Shown: positions 1 through 5,547, numbered from the stretch's first letter. The stretch: 12,270 bases of DNA from JAILZP01 sp037444185 (GCA_037444185.1 JBBIMW010000053.1:1-12270), one strand, 5' to 3'. Numbers and translations are program-made. The notes: generated from the sequence alone by a model not told the origin.

Positions 1-167
1 TTACTTGTGGATAAGTTTTCTATACATGGGGGTTTGTAAGGGGGTGCGCCCCCTTACGATTGCGGGGTGCTCAGGAGGCGCAGCGTCCGTCGAAGGGGCG
101 GCAGCCCCTGGCGAAGAAGAAAAGCGATACTTTTTTCAGCTATTAGGCGATGAAATCGCTTTTCTTG
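1..167. repeat. Structured intergenic repeat, copy 1
   Basis: This segment aligns without gaps to 1752-1918, with six mismatches (window positions 24, 56, 109, 110, 116 and 130). Its left end may lie outside the window. It can form a 9-bp GC-rich stem (36-44 with 49-57, loop TGCG), a 6-bp stem (94-99 with 104-109, loop GGCA) and a 12-bp stem near its right end (117-128 with 155-166). Positions 6-14 are the reverse complement of TTATCCACA, a perfect consensus DnaA box. The open frame across it is shared by both copies but has no ribosome binding site and runs into unrelated sequence on the right in each copy. I therefore read it as a non-coding dispersed element, not a gene. Family unknown. 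Confidence 0.85.
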
Positions 168-228
168 CACATGTATATCTTTATATTGACTGGTTAAAAA
201 TACTTATTATTCAGAAGGAGGTCGTACT

Positions 229-363
229 ATGCATTGCCAGATGTGCAATTGCTCCGTGGACAAAGGAATTCAGTCCGATTGCGGAGCGCATTTGTGTACG
301 GACTGCTTTTCCGCATGTGAAGAGAGGCAGGGGGATTGTATGGCCTGCCCGGTGATTGAGTAA
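229..363 (+). CDS. Cysteine-rich 44-aa protein, possible Gin/CsfB-like zinc-binding anti-sigma factor
   Basis: An ATG at 229 is preceded by a strong Shine-Dalgarno (AAGGAGGT, 215-222) six bases upstream. The frame closes with TAA at 361-363, and a clear terminator follows 11 bases later, so this looks like a real monocistronic small gene. The 44-residue product has nine cysteines (residues 3, 6, 8, 18, 23, 26, 30, 37, 40), including CxxC pairs at 3/6, 23/26 and 37/40, plus His2 and His21. That suggests zinc or another thiophilic metal. The spacing C-x2-C-x6-G-I-x8-C-x-D-C resembles, from memory, the zinc-binding core of CsfB (Gin), which inhibits sigma-G during sporulation (C-x2-C-x6-G-I-x7-C-x-D-C). 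It lacks the longer CsfB tail and has extra cysteines instead. No signal peptide or membrane segment is visible. Alternatives are a metallothionein-like or unrelated zinc-ribbon microprotein. Coding is likely; the family call is tentative. Confidence 0.72.
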   Translation: MHCQMCNCSVDKGIQSDCGAHLCTDCFSACEERQGDCMACPVIE

Positions 364-374
364 CTCCTGAGACC

Positions 375-406
375 GGCCTTTCCCGCTGCGGGACAAGGCC
401 TTTTTT
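375..406 (+). terminator. Rho-independent terminator after the Cys-rich gene
   Basis: The arms GGCCTT (375-380) and AAGGCC (395-400) enclose a second stem, TCCCG/CGGGA, with only a CTG loop and one unpaired C. Six T residues follow at 401-406. It lies 11 bases after the stop codon of the Cys-rich gene. Confidence 0.9.
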
Positions 407-419
407 CTTGCCGCCAGGA

Positions 420-448
420 ATAACTTAGGTAACCGGTACCTAAGTTAT
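420..448. promoter_or_regulatory. Perfect 12-bp-arm palindrome, DtxR-operator-like or terminator hairpin
   Basis: Positions 420-431 and 437-448 are perfect reverse complements around a 5-base centre (ACCGG). The inner 19 bases (425-443) read TTAGGTAACCGGTACCTAA. Their outer six bases on each side equal those of the DtxR/IdeR consensus TTAGGTTAGCCTAACCTAA as I remember it. A T-rich tract follows (about 450-460), so a second transcription terminator is an equally simple reading. It sits 104 bases upstream of the HTH gene, in a spacer where I see only weak promoter-like sequence. Confidence 0.6.
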
Positions 449-551
449 GTTTTTATTTTATCAACTTTTTAAATCTTAAGCAGGAGAATTTTTGTGGTTG
501 TAGAAATGCTGTACTAAAAACGTACTTATATTGTAGATATGCGGGTGGGTC

Positions 552-785
552 ATGAAGATCGAGGTCCGGGGGGTTGAAAAGCTGAGCTTCCGGGAGCGGC
601 AGGTGGTGGCTCTCAAGGAAATGGGATTGTCCAACGATCAGGTGGCAAAGCGCCTAGCCATCAGCGCCAGTACGGTGGCCACCCTTTTCAGCCGGGCCCG
701 GGCAAAGGGCTATGAGGTAGTCATTATTATTCCCGGCGGCGGTTTGGGCATTTACGGTTCCGGGGACGAAGAGGAGAATATATGA
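552..785 (+). CDS. Small LuxR/sigma-70 region 4-type helix-turn-helix protein
   Basis: This is a 77-residue protein consisting almost entirely of one DNA-binding domain. Residues ~11-55 fit a LuxR-type or sigma region 4 helix-turn-helix: 'LSFRERQVVAL' (first helix), 'GLSNDQVAKRLAIS' (turn and supporting helix) and 'STVATLFSRARAKG' (recognition helix). The tail (56-77) is hydrophobic and Gly-rich, then acidic. No receiver, ligand-binding or sigma region 2 domain is present, so how it is controlled cannot be read from the sequence. The ATG at 552 has only a weak GGGTGGG upstream (543-549). A TAG stop at 534-536 closes the frame upstream, and no better start lies between. Its TGA overlaps the ATG of divIC (ATGA, 782-785), implying co-transcription and translational coupling. 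The B. subtilis locus has yabP/yabQ at this place, which are not seen here. It is probably a transcription regulator; target unknown. Confidence 0.8.
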   Translation: MKIEVRGVEKLSFRERQVVALKEMGLSNDQVAKRLAISASTVATLFSRARAKGYEVVIIIPGGGLGIYGSGDEEENI

Positions 786-1150
786 TGGGCGGTTCTCCCG
801 GGGTTGGTTATCTTCCCGGTCAGGAAAAGGAAAAAGCAGCTGCCGGCAGGCGCCGTACTTTCAAGCCTGGCAAAAAGCTGCCTGCGATAATAGCCATTTT
901 TTTGCTGTGCTATCTATTAATTTCATTTTTTACACATTTTCAGAGACTTGCCGTTCTTCAAAGGGATATTCAGGAAATTGAGCTCCAACTGAATGAGTTA
1001 GGATTGAAAAATGAAGAGTTAAAGAGGCAATTAATGCAAGTACAGTCAGACGCATACATAGAACAGGTGGCCAGGGAAAAGTTGGGTCTTGTTAAGCCGG
1101 GCGAGGGCAGGATTGTCCCCCTGCCGAAAAATGACGAAAGAAACAATTAA
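782..1150 (+). CDS. divIC: Cell-division septum initiator DivIC/FtsB family
   Basis: This 122-aa bitopic membrane protein has the DivIC/FtsB layout. A basic cytoplasmic N-terminus (about 1-32, with RRR and KK) precedes one transmembrane helix at ~33-53 (rich in I, L, F). An extracytoplasmic coiled coil follows (~54-90, heptads of L/I with E/Q/K/N). The conserved end 'AYIEQVAREKLGLVKPGE' spans ~91-108, then a short polar tail. In Firmicutes DivIC forms a complex with FtsL and DivIB at the septum, linking FtsZ-ring assembly to activation of septal peptidoglycan synthesis. The start is ATG 782, with 785 as a second in-frame ATG. GAGGAG at 771-776 lies within the end of the upstream HTH gene, and the two genes overlap. 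The position just before an S1-domain gene and near spoIIE matches B. subtilis divIC. Family confident; exact ortholog name inferred from context. Confidence 0.92.
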   Translation: MMGGSPGVGYLPGQEKEKAAAGRRRTFKPGKKLPAIIAIFLLCYLLISFFTHFQRLAVLQRDIQEIELQLNELGLKNEELKRQLMQVQSDAYIEQVAREKLGLVKPGEGRIVPLPKNDERNN

Positions 1151-1164
1151 TTCTCCCTTTTATG

Positions 1165-1177
1165 GTTTAAGTTAAAC
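1165..1177. promoter_or_regulatory. 13-base palindrome upstream of the S1-gene promoter
   Basis: GTTTAA-G-TTAAAC is a perfect inverted repeat centred on 1171. It ends 13 bases before the -35 hexamer at 1191. It has no T tract and so is not a terminator. Its placement fits an operator or activator site, but no regulator can be named. Confidence 0.4.
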
Positions 1178-1190
1178 TAAAAAACATACC

Positions 1191-1220
1191 TTGACACTTT
1201 GTCGGCTATCTGCATATAAT
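1191..1220 (+). promoter_or_regulatory. Consensus sigma-A promoter for the S1-domain gene
   Basis: TTGACA (1191-1196) and TATAAT (1215-1220) are both perfect vegetative consensus hexamers, separated by 18 bases. Transcription would start near 1227, giving a leader of about 42 bases to the ATG at 1269. The S1 gene is therefore probably transcribed strongly on its own as well as from any read-through from divIC. Confidence 0.88.
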
Positions 1221-1268
1221 TAATCAGAAAGTTTTTCGGTAAGAAAAAGGGAGGATATATAAATACTC

Positions 1269-1682
1269 ATGCCGGTGCAAGTAGGCAACGTATTGGAGGG
1301 AGTGGTGGCGGGGATTACCAACTTTGGAGCTTTTGTTCAGCTGCCCGGAGGGGAGACGGGGCTCGTGCACATTTCGGAAATAGCCGAGGTATACGTAAGG
1401 GACGTCAACGATTTTCTCAAAACCAACGACAGGGTGTCCGTAAAGGTGATTTCAGTAGACCCCGGCGGAAAAATAGGATTGTCCATAAAACAAACAAAAG
1501 CAGCTTCGGCATACAGCCATGCACATGACAGATCATCCCCCCGGAGAAAGCCCCAGGCGTCCTTTGAGGACAAGTTGGCCCGATTCATGAAGGAAAGCGA
1601 GGAGCGCCTGCAGTCCCTTCGCCGCAACACCGATGCCAAGCGGGGCGGTCGTGGAGGCCCGGGCCGCAGGGGAGACGGGTAA
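1269..1682 (+). CDS. yabR: S1-domain RNA-binding protein (YabR/general stress protein 13-like)
   Basis: This 137-aa cytoplasmic protein has one S1 RNA-binding domain at residues ~1-77. The typical motifs are 'VGNVLEGVVAGITNFGAFVQ', 'GLVHISEIAEVYVRDVNDFL', 'VKVISVDPGGKIGLSIKQ'. A polar linker and a strongly basic C-terminus (RR, KR, RGGRGGPGRR) follow, which would add non-specific RNA affinity. Small S1 proteins of this type associate with ribosomes or mRNA; YabR and YugI are the B. subtilis examples and the exact role is not settled. The only usable start is ATG 1269. Its Shine-Dalgarno AAGGGAGG (1247-1254) is 14 bases away, an unusually long spacing, and a TAA at 1260 rules out a closer in-frame start upstream. 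The gene has its own consensus promoter and a terminator after the TAA. Position after divIC matches yabR. Confidence 0.92.
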   Translation: MPVQVGNVLEGVVAGITNFGAFVQLPGGETGLVHISEIAEVYVRDVNDFLKTNDRVSVKVISVDPGGKIGLSIKQTKAASAYSHAHDRSSPRRKPQASFEDKLARFMKESEERLQSLRRNTDAKRGGRGGPGRRGDG

Positions 1683-1697
1683 AAAGCAAAGAATAAC

Positions 1698-1724
1698 AAG
1701 CATTCCGGCAGGAATGCTTTTTTT
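1698..1724 (+). terminator. Rho-independent terminator after the S1-domain gene
   Basis: A perfect 9-bp stem, AAGCATTCC (1698-1706) with GGAATGCTT (1711-1719), has a GGCA loop and is followed by five more T residues. It begins 15 bases after the stop codon. Confidence 0.93.
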
Positions 1725-1751
1725 GATGTATAGGAAACTATGCTTGCATTA

Positions 1752-1918
1752 TTACTTGTGGATAAGTTTTCTATGCATGGGGGTTTGTAAGGGGGTGCGC
1801 CCCCTTGCGATTGCGGGGTGCTCAGGAGGCGCAGCGTCCGTCGAAGGGGCGGCAGCCCCCAGCGAACAAGAAAAGCGATATTTTTTTCAGCTATTAGGCG
1901 ATGAAATCGCTTTTCTTG
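1752..1918. repeat. Structured intergenic repeat, copy 2
   Basis: This is the second copy of the element at 1-167 (96% identity, same length). All main folds are kept: the GC stem 1787-1795 with 1800-1808, where the change at 1807 turns an A-U pair into a G-U pair; the small stem around 1846-1859; and a 13-bp perfect stem (1867-1879 with 1906-1918). The element ends exactly on the last base of that stem. Inside the loop, TTTCA/TGAAA can pair as well. The DnaA-box match lies at 1757-1765. The copy fills most of the gap between the S1-gene terminator and the ppx/gppA gene and ends 50 bases before that start codon. Confidence 0.88.
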
Positions 1919-1968
1919 TGGAATCCGGAGCTTTTCATGCAGAAGTTTCTGTGGGAAGGTGGAAGTGA

Positions 1969-2865
1969 ATGACAAGGGTGGCCGTTATCGACATCGGGAC
2001 AAACTCCACCAGGCTGTTGGTGGCTGATGTTAATGGTCGGGGGGAGGTGGCGCCACTGCACACCGACCTCAGGACAACCCGGCTGGGGCAGGGCGTCGGC
2101 GGAGGAGGGGCGCTAAATCCCGAAGCGGTCTTCCGGACGGTGAAGGCCATTTTTGACATGCAGGATCAGGCCAGGGAAAAGTCGGTCTCTCTTTTTGTGG
2201 CGGCTGCCACCAGCGCAGTCAGGGATGCTGCCAACAGAGAATGGTTTCTGGACGAAGTGCGTCGCAAAACAGGCCTCAGGGTGCGGGTGCTGAACGGGCA
2301 TGAGGAGGCCTTTATGAGTTATTCGGGAGTGGTGGCGGCATTTGGTGAAGACGCGGAAACGGCGGTTGTCGTGGATATCGGGGGAGGCAGCACCGAATTC
2401 ACCTGGGTCCGGGACGGGCGGGTGCTCTGCCGGAGTGTTGACGCCGGCGCTGTCCGGATGACCGGGGGAGGTCACAGCGACCAGGAAATCCATGAAATTC
2501 TAAGGGAAACCATGGAAGAGGCAAAAAAGGCAGGGCCGCGCAAGTTGATTGGCGTGGGCGGGACTGTCACCACCCTGGCCGCCATGGACATGGCCCTGGA
2601 GGTTTACGACCGGACCCGGGTGCATGGATATTCTCTCTTTTTGACGGCTGTGGTGCGCCTGCTGGAAAAGCTGCTGCAGGCCGGGCCGGAGGGAAGGAAA
2701 AGACTGGCCGGTCTTCAGCCGGCCAGGGAGGATATTATTGTAGCGGGCGTGCGTATACTTACGGAGGTGATGAAGGGACTGGAATTTGACCGTATCATGG
2801 TTTCCGAGGCCGACTTGCTGTACGGCCTGGCTTTGGACGCGGTAAAAGCTGTCGAAACAAATTAA
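1969..2865 (+). CDS. Ppx/GppA family phosphatase (exopolyphosphatase or pppGpp phosphohydrolase)
   Basis: The 298-aa product is the two-lobed ASKHA-fold core of the Ppx/GppA family without the C-terminal HD/helical region of the ~500-aa enterobacterial enzymes. That is the usual length of the short form. Residues 6-20 'VIDIGTNSTRLLVAD' are the first phosphate-binding loop. The 'NGHEEAFMSYSG' segment (109-120) holds the likely catalytic Glu (112 or 113), 'VVVDIGGGSTEF' (133-144) is the second phosphate loop, and 'GVGGTVTTLAAM' follows later in the chain. Such enzymes remove phosphate from polyphosphate or from pppGpp; the sequence does not decide which. ATG 1969 has GGAAGGTGG (1953-1961) seven bases upstream. 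The gene lies between the repeat and spoIIE, where B. subtilis has no such gene. I see no own promoter, and a terminator lies upstream, so a promoter within or next to the repeat is implied. Confidence 0.93.
   Translation: MTRVAVIDIGTNSTRLLVADVNGRGEVAPLHTDLRTTRLGQGVGGGGALNPEAVFRTVKAIFDMQDQAREKSVSLFVAAATSAVRDAANREWFLDEVRRKTGLRVRVLNGHEEAFMSYSGVVAAFGEDAETAVVVDIGGGSTEFTWVRDGRVLCRSVDAGAVRMTGGGHSDQEIHEILRETMEEAKKAGPRKLIGVGGTVTTLAAMDMALEVYDRTRVHGYSLFLTAVVRLLEKLLQAGPEGRKRLAGLQPAREDIIVAGVRILTEVMKGLEFDRIMVSEADLLYGLALDAVKAVETN
2850..2856 (+). promoter_or_regulatory. Spo0A-box core (TGTCGAA) upstream of spoIIE
   Basis: TGTCGAA matches the core of the 0A box recognised by phosphorylated Spo0A. It lies inside the last codons of the ppx/gppA gene, about 70 bases upstream of the transcription start implied by the -10 element at 2911-2916. 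In B. subtilis spoIIE is directly activated by Spo0A. A single heptamer can occur by chance, and I see no second box in the 50 bases that follow. Confidence 0.45.
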
Positions 2866-2882
2866 ACCATAATAAACAAATT

Positions 2883-2916
2883 ATAACATTTTAATGCTTG
2901 CCTGCTGTACTATAAT
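2883..2916 (+). promoter_or_regulatory. Candidate sigma-A/Spo0A-type promoter for spoIIE with long spacer
   Basis: TATAAT at 2911-2916 is a perfect -10 hexamer. The best -35-like sequence, ATAACA (2883-2888, 4 of 6 to TTGACA), is 22 bases away instead of 17. Long spacers of 21-22 bases are the known oddity of the Spo0A-activated spoIIE and spoIIG promoters of B. subtilis. No better -35 is seen at 16-18 bases. A start near 2923 would lie downstream of the GTG at 2920. Confidence 0.5.
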
Positions 2917-3021
2917 TGAGTGACGAAGCCAGAGCCCGTCAAAACAGCCGGCGTTGCGGGCGAGAGCCGCAGATGTGCGCCTGGATCGGCCTGGCTGGAG
3001 ACGGCAGGGGTGAGCTCATAC

Positions 3022-5475
3022 ATGTCTTACGAGGGAGATGTTTATCCGTATAAGCGGTTGGAGGGCGGCGCTTTTCAATCCGGGCGGCAAAACGGGAGGA
3101 TGAGGGGGAGGGGGGTTTTATCCCCGCCGATGTTCGGCGCGGTGGCGGAAATGTTCAGTCCCGGATCTTTGCTGGCCGGGGCCGTGGGTTTTTTTCTGGG
3201 GAGGGCGGTCCTCCTGGGAGATTTGGACCCATTCGCCCCGGCGTACGCCTCCGCAGTGTCGCTGGCCCTGGGCAGGCGGGGACTGCCGGCGGTGGCTTTG
3301 CTTTGCGCCGGACTGGCCACGGTGGCCGGAGGAATGCCGTTGGCCGCAGACATGACTCTGGCAGTCATGTCCTTTTTGTTTGTCCAGGTCGTACCGCCAA
3401 GATTTTCCGCCCGTCGTCCGGTCATTCCGGCGCTGGTCTTCGGCCTTACCCTGAGCGTCAAGTCCGCGTTTTCAGCCTTCACAGGGGCTACACCCTATGA
3501 TTACATTAATGTTTTTTTCGAGGCGCTGCTGGCTGCCGTACTGGTGCCTGCCTGCCTGGCCGCCTTTTATTCGGTGCGCAAACTGGACGGCGTGAAACCC
3601 CTGAGAGGGGAGGAAACGGTGGGCCTGCTGGTGCTGCTGGCGGGTGTCGTGGCCGGGACGGGGGATTTGAAGCTGTGGTATGTTTCCGTCAAGGGGTTTT
3701 TAAGCAGGGTCGTCATACTGATGGCCGCCCTGGCTGGCGGGTCCGGTTTGGGGGCCGCCGCCGGGGCGGTGGTGGGGGCCATACCGGGGCTTTACTATAC
3801 CGTTACTCCTTACATGATGGGGGCCTATTCATTCTCAGGAATGATGGCGGGGCTGGGGGTGGCGCTGGGAAAAACAGGCGTTGCCCTTTCCTTCCTTGCC
3901 ACCAATATAATATTGACTTTGTATTTCGACAATATAGCGGCCATGGAAACAGTAATAGCAGAAACTGTCCTGGCCTGCCTGGTCTTTTTGCTGGTGCCGG
4001 GAACCTTGGTGCGCAGGGTTTCGGTGGCTGTGACCAGGGAGCCGGGCCAGTCGAAAATTGGCGGCGGCGGTGAATTGCTGGCGAGCGCACTCAGGGACCG
4101 GGTCAGGGACTATTCCTCGATTTTGCGGGAGCTGGCCGGGTCTTTCAGTGAAATTACCGTTGTATCCGAAAAAAAGATCAGCGATCTGGGGGTGAGGCAG
4201 CTCCTGGGGGAAATAAGCAGGAAGGTTTGCGGCGGCTGCGGTATGTATCACGTGTGCTGGGAAAAGGAATATTACCGCACTTACCAGAACATGCTGGATA
4301 TGTTCACCCTTTCTGAAATGTACGGCCGTGTAAAAATAAGCGATATGCCCGGCGAATTGAAGGTGCGTTGCACCAGGTCCAGGGAGTTGGTCATTACGGC
4401 GGCATGTCTGTATGACGCCTTTAAGGCGGGCAGGCACTGGGAAAAGAGGTTGTCCGCGGGCAAGGCGCTGGTGGGCGAACAGCTGAGGGGCATTTCGGCG
4501 GTAATTGAAAATCTGGCCGGAGAGTTTCATTTTGACCGGCTGGACGGGAGCGGTACAGGCCCGGTTTTGAAACAAAAACTTAAGCAGATGGGCCTCCCGG
4601 TGAATTCTGTCAGGACCTGGGAGTGGGAGGGGCGGCGGGAAATAATTGTGGCTATGAAGGCCTGTAAAGGAGAATTGGACTGCCGGTACAGGGTGGCGCC
4701 CTTTATTTCCGAGCTCTTGGGGCAGTTTTTTTCCGCCGCCGGGTGCGTTTGTGAAGGCGGCGCGGCGGAGGGGATATGCAAGTTCCGCCTGTATCAGTCT
4801 TTGCAGTACAGGGTGGAGGTGGGGGCCGCCGGGTGCGCCAAAGGGGGCGGGAATGTTTCAGGAGACGTATACGACTTTGTTCAGCTGAAAGATGGAAAAT
4901 TCGCCGCTGTTTTGAGTGACGGCATGGGCAGCGGCGAAAGCGCCGCCAGGGAAAGTGCTTCGGTGATGGCGCTGACCAGGAAAATGCTGGAGGCCGGACT
5001 GGAGCCGGAAACGGTGATTAGAACGGTAAATTCGGTGCTGGCATTGAAAAGTCCCGGTGAATCCTTCGCCACCGTAGATATTACAGTGATCAGCCTGTAC
5101 AGCGGCCAGGGGGAATTTGTCAAAATCGCCGCCCCGCCAACCTTCCTGATTCGCGGCGGGAGGGTCCGGGCCATCCGGGCCGGTTCCCTTCCCGTCGGTG
5201 TTTTGACCGACATGGAGGTCGGCGTGACGGAAAAAAAACTTGCCTCCAGGGATGTAGTCGTCATGATTACCGACGGTGTTCTGGAGGCCCATCGGGGGTC
5301 CGGGGACGGAGACGGATGGATAACCGGGGTGCTGCAGGAACTGAACGGACTGGAACCCAGGGAAATGGCCGAACTGCTGATTAAGCTGGCCCGGGCCGGC
5401 GGTGAAGCCGGTGACGATATGGCGGCGGTGGTGATCAGGCTGGAAAAGGAAAAGGTGGTTGAGATGCTCAGATGA
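3022..5475 (+). CDS. spoIIE: Stage II sporulation protein E (SpoIIE), membrane PP2C-type phosphatase
   Basis: SpoIIE dephosphorylates SpoIIAA and so releases sigma-F in the forespore; it also joins the polar septum. The 817-aa protein has a short cytoplasmic start and a long hydrophobic region of about ten membrane helices (roughly residues 50-345). A central regulatory region includes a Cys-rich patch ('VCGGCGMYHVCW'), and the C-terminal third is a PP2C domain. Metal-ligand aspartates are visible at 615 ('SGDVYD'), 633 ('LSDGMGSG'), 751 ('ITDGVLEAH') and 798/799 ('GDDMAAVV'). This spacing agrees with Asp610, 628, 746 and 795 of B. subtilis SpoIIE as I remember them. The frame is open back to a GTG at 2920, but that lies just after a -10 hexamer and has no Shine-Dalgarno. 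ATG 3022 has AGGGG at 3006-3010 and gives the family length; GTG 3010, with GGAG at 2997-3000, is a second choice. A terminator follows. Confidence 0.95.
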   Translation: MSYEGDVYPYKRLEGGAFQSGRQNGRMRGRGVLSPPMFGAVAEMFSPGSLLAGAVGFFLGRAVLLGDLDPFAPAYASAVSLALGRRGLPAVALLCAGLATVAGGMPLAADMTLAVMSFLFVQVVPPRFSARRPVIPALVFGLTLSVKSAFSAFTGATPYDYINVFFEALLAAVLVPACLAAFYSVRKLDGVKPLRGEETVGLLVLLAGVVAGTGDLKLWYVSVKGFLSRVVILMAALAGGSGLGAAAGAVVGAIPGLYYTVTPYMMGAYSFSGMMAGLGVALGKTGVALSFLATNIILTLYFDNIAAMETVIAETVLACLVFLLVPGTLVRRVSVAVTREPGQSKIGGGGELLASALRDRVRDYSSILRELAGSFSEITVVSEKKISDLGVRQLLGEISRKVCGGCGMYHVCWEKEYYRTYQNMLDMFTLSEMYGRVKISDMPGELKVRCTRSRELVITAACLYDAFKAGRHWEKRLSAGKALVGEQLRGISAVIENLAGEFHFDRLDGSGTGPVLKQKLKQMGLPVNSVRTWEWEGRREIIVAMKACKGELDCRYRVAPFISELLGQFFSAAGCVCEGGAAEGICKFRLYQSLQYRVEVGAAGCAKGGGNVSGDVYDFVQLKDGKFAAVLSDGMGSGESAARESASVMALTRKMLEAGLEPETVIRTVNSVLALKSPGESFATVDITVISLYSGQGEFVKIAAPPTFLIRGGRVRAIRAGSLPVGVLTDMEVGVTEKKLASRDVVVMITDGVLEAHRGSGDGDGWITGVLQELNGLEPREMAELLIKLARAGGEAGDDMAAVVIRLEKEKVVEMLR

Positions 5476-5518
5476 CTGCGGTCCTCCTCTTATTCTGCCT
5501 GCTGGATTCTGGATTCCG

Positions 5519-5547
5519 GCCGCCCGCCAGGGCGGCTTTGTTCTTTT
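5519..5547 (+). terminator. Rho-independent terminator after spoIIE
   Basis: A 7-bp GC stem, GCCGCCC (5519-5525) with GGGCGGC (5530-5536) and a GCCA loop, is followed by a T-rich tract (TTTGTTCTTTT). It lies 43 bases past the spoIIE stop. Its core closely resembles the terminator after fhs. Confidence 0.85.

Noticed and set aside
186..210. Promoter for the Cys-rich gene (TTGACT 186-191 with TATTAT 205-210)
   Set aside because: The spacer is only 13 bases, too short for a vegetative promoter, and no clear sporulation-sigma consensus was recognised.
5..355. 116-aa open frame through repeat copy 1, with a similar frame through copy 2 (1633-1968)
   Set aside because: The shared protein segment reflects the shared DNA repeat. 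Neither frame has a ribosome binding site, both run into unrelated sequence, one overlaps the better-supported Cys-rich gene and the other overlaps the S1 gene and its terminator.
511..532. Promoter for HTH-divIC (GTAC-flanked segment and TATATT at 527-532)
   Set aside because: No acceptable -35 at proper spacing; too weak to list as a promoter, although some promoter must exist between the terminator at 406 and position 552.
1683..1751. tRNA genes between the S1 gene and spoIIE, as at the B. subtilis locus
   Set aside because: No cloverleaf, TTCGA-type T-arm or CCA-like end was found; the region holds a terminator and the repeat.
1..1918. Composite transposon or CRISPR array
   Set aside because: Only two long repeat copies, with no transposase and no regular short repeats and spacers.
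3835..4575. Long minus-strand frames inside spoIIE, tilS, ftsH and fhs
   Set aside because: They are antisense shadows of GC-rich coding genes, with His/Pro/Gln-rich composition, no recognisable domains and no ribosome binding sites.
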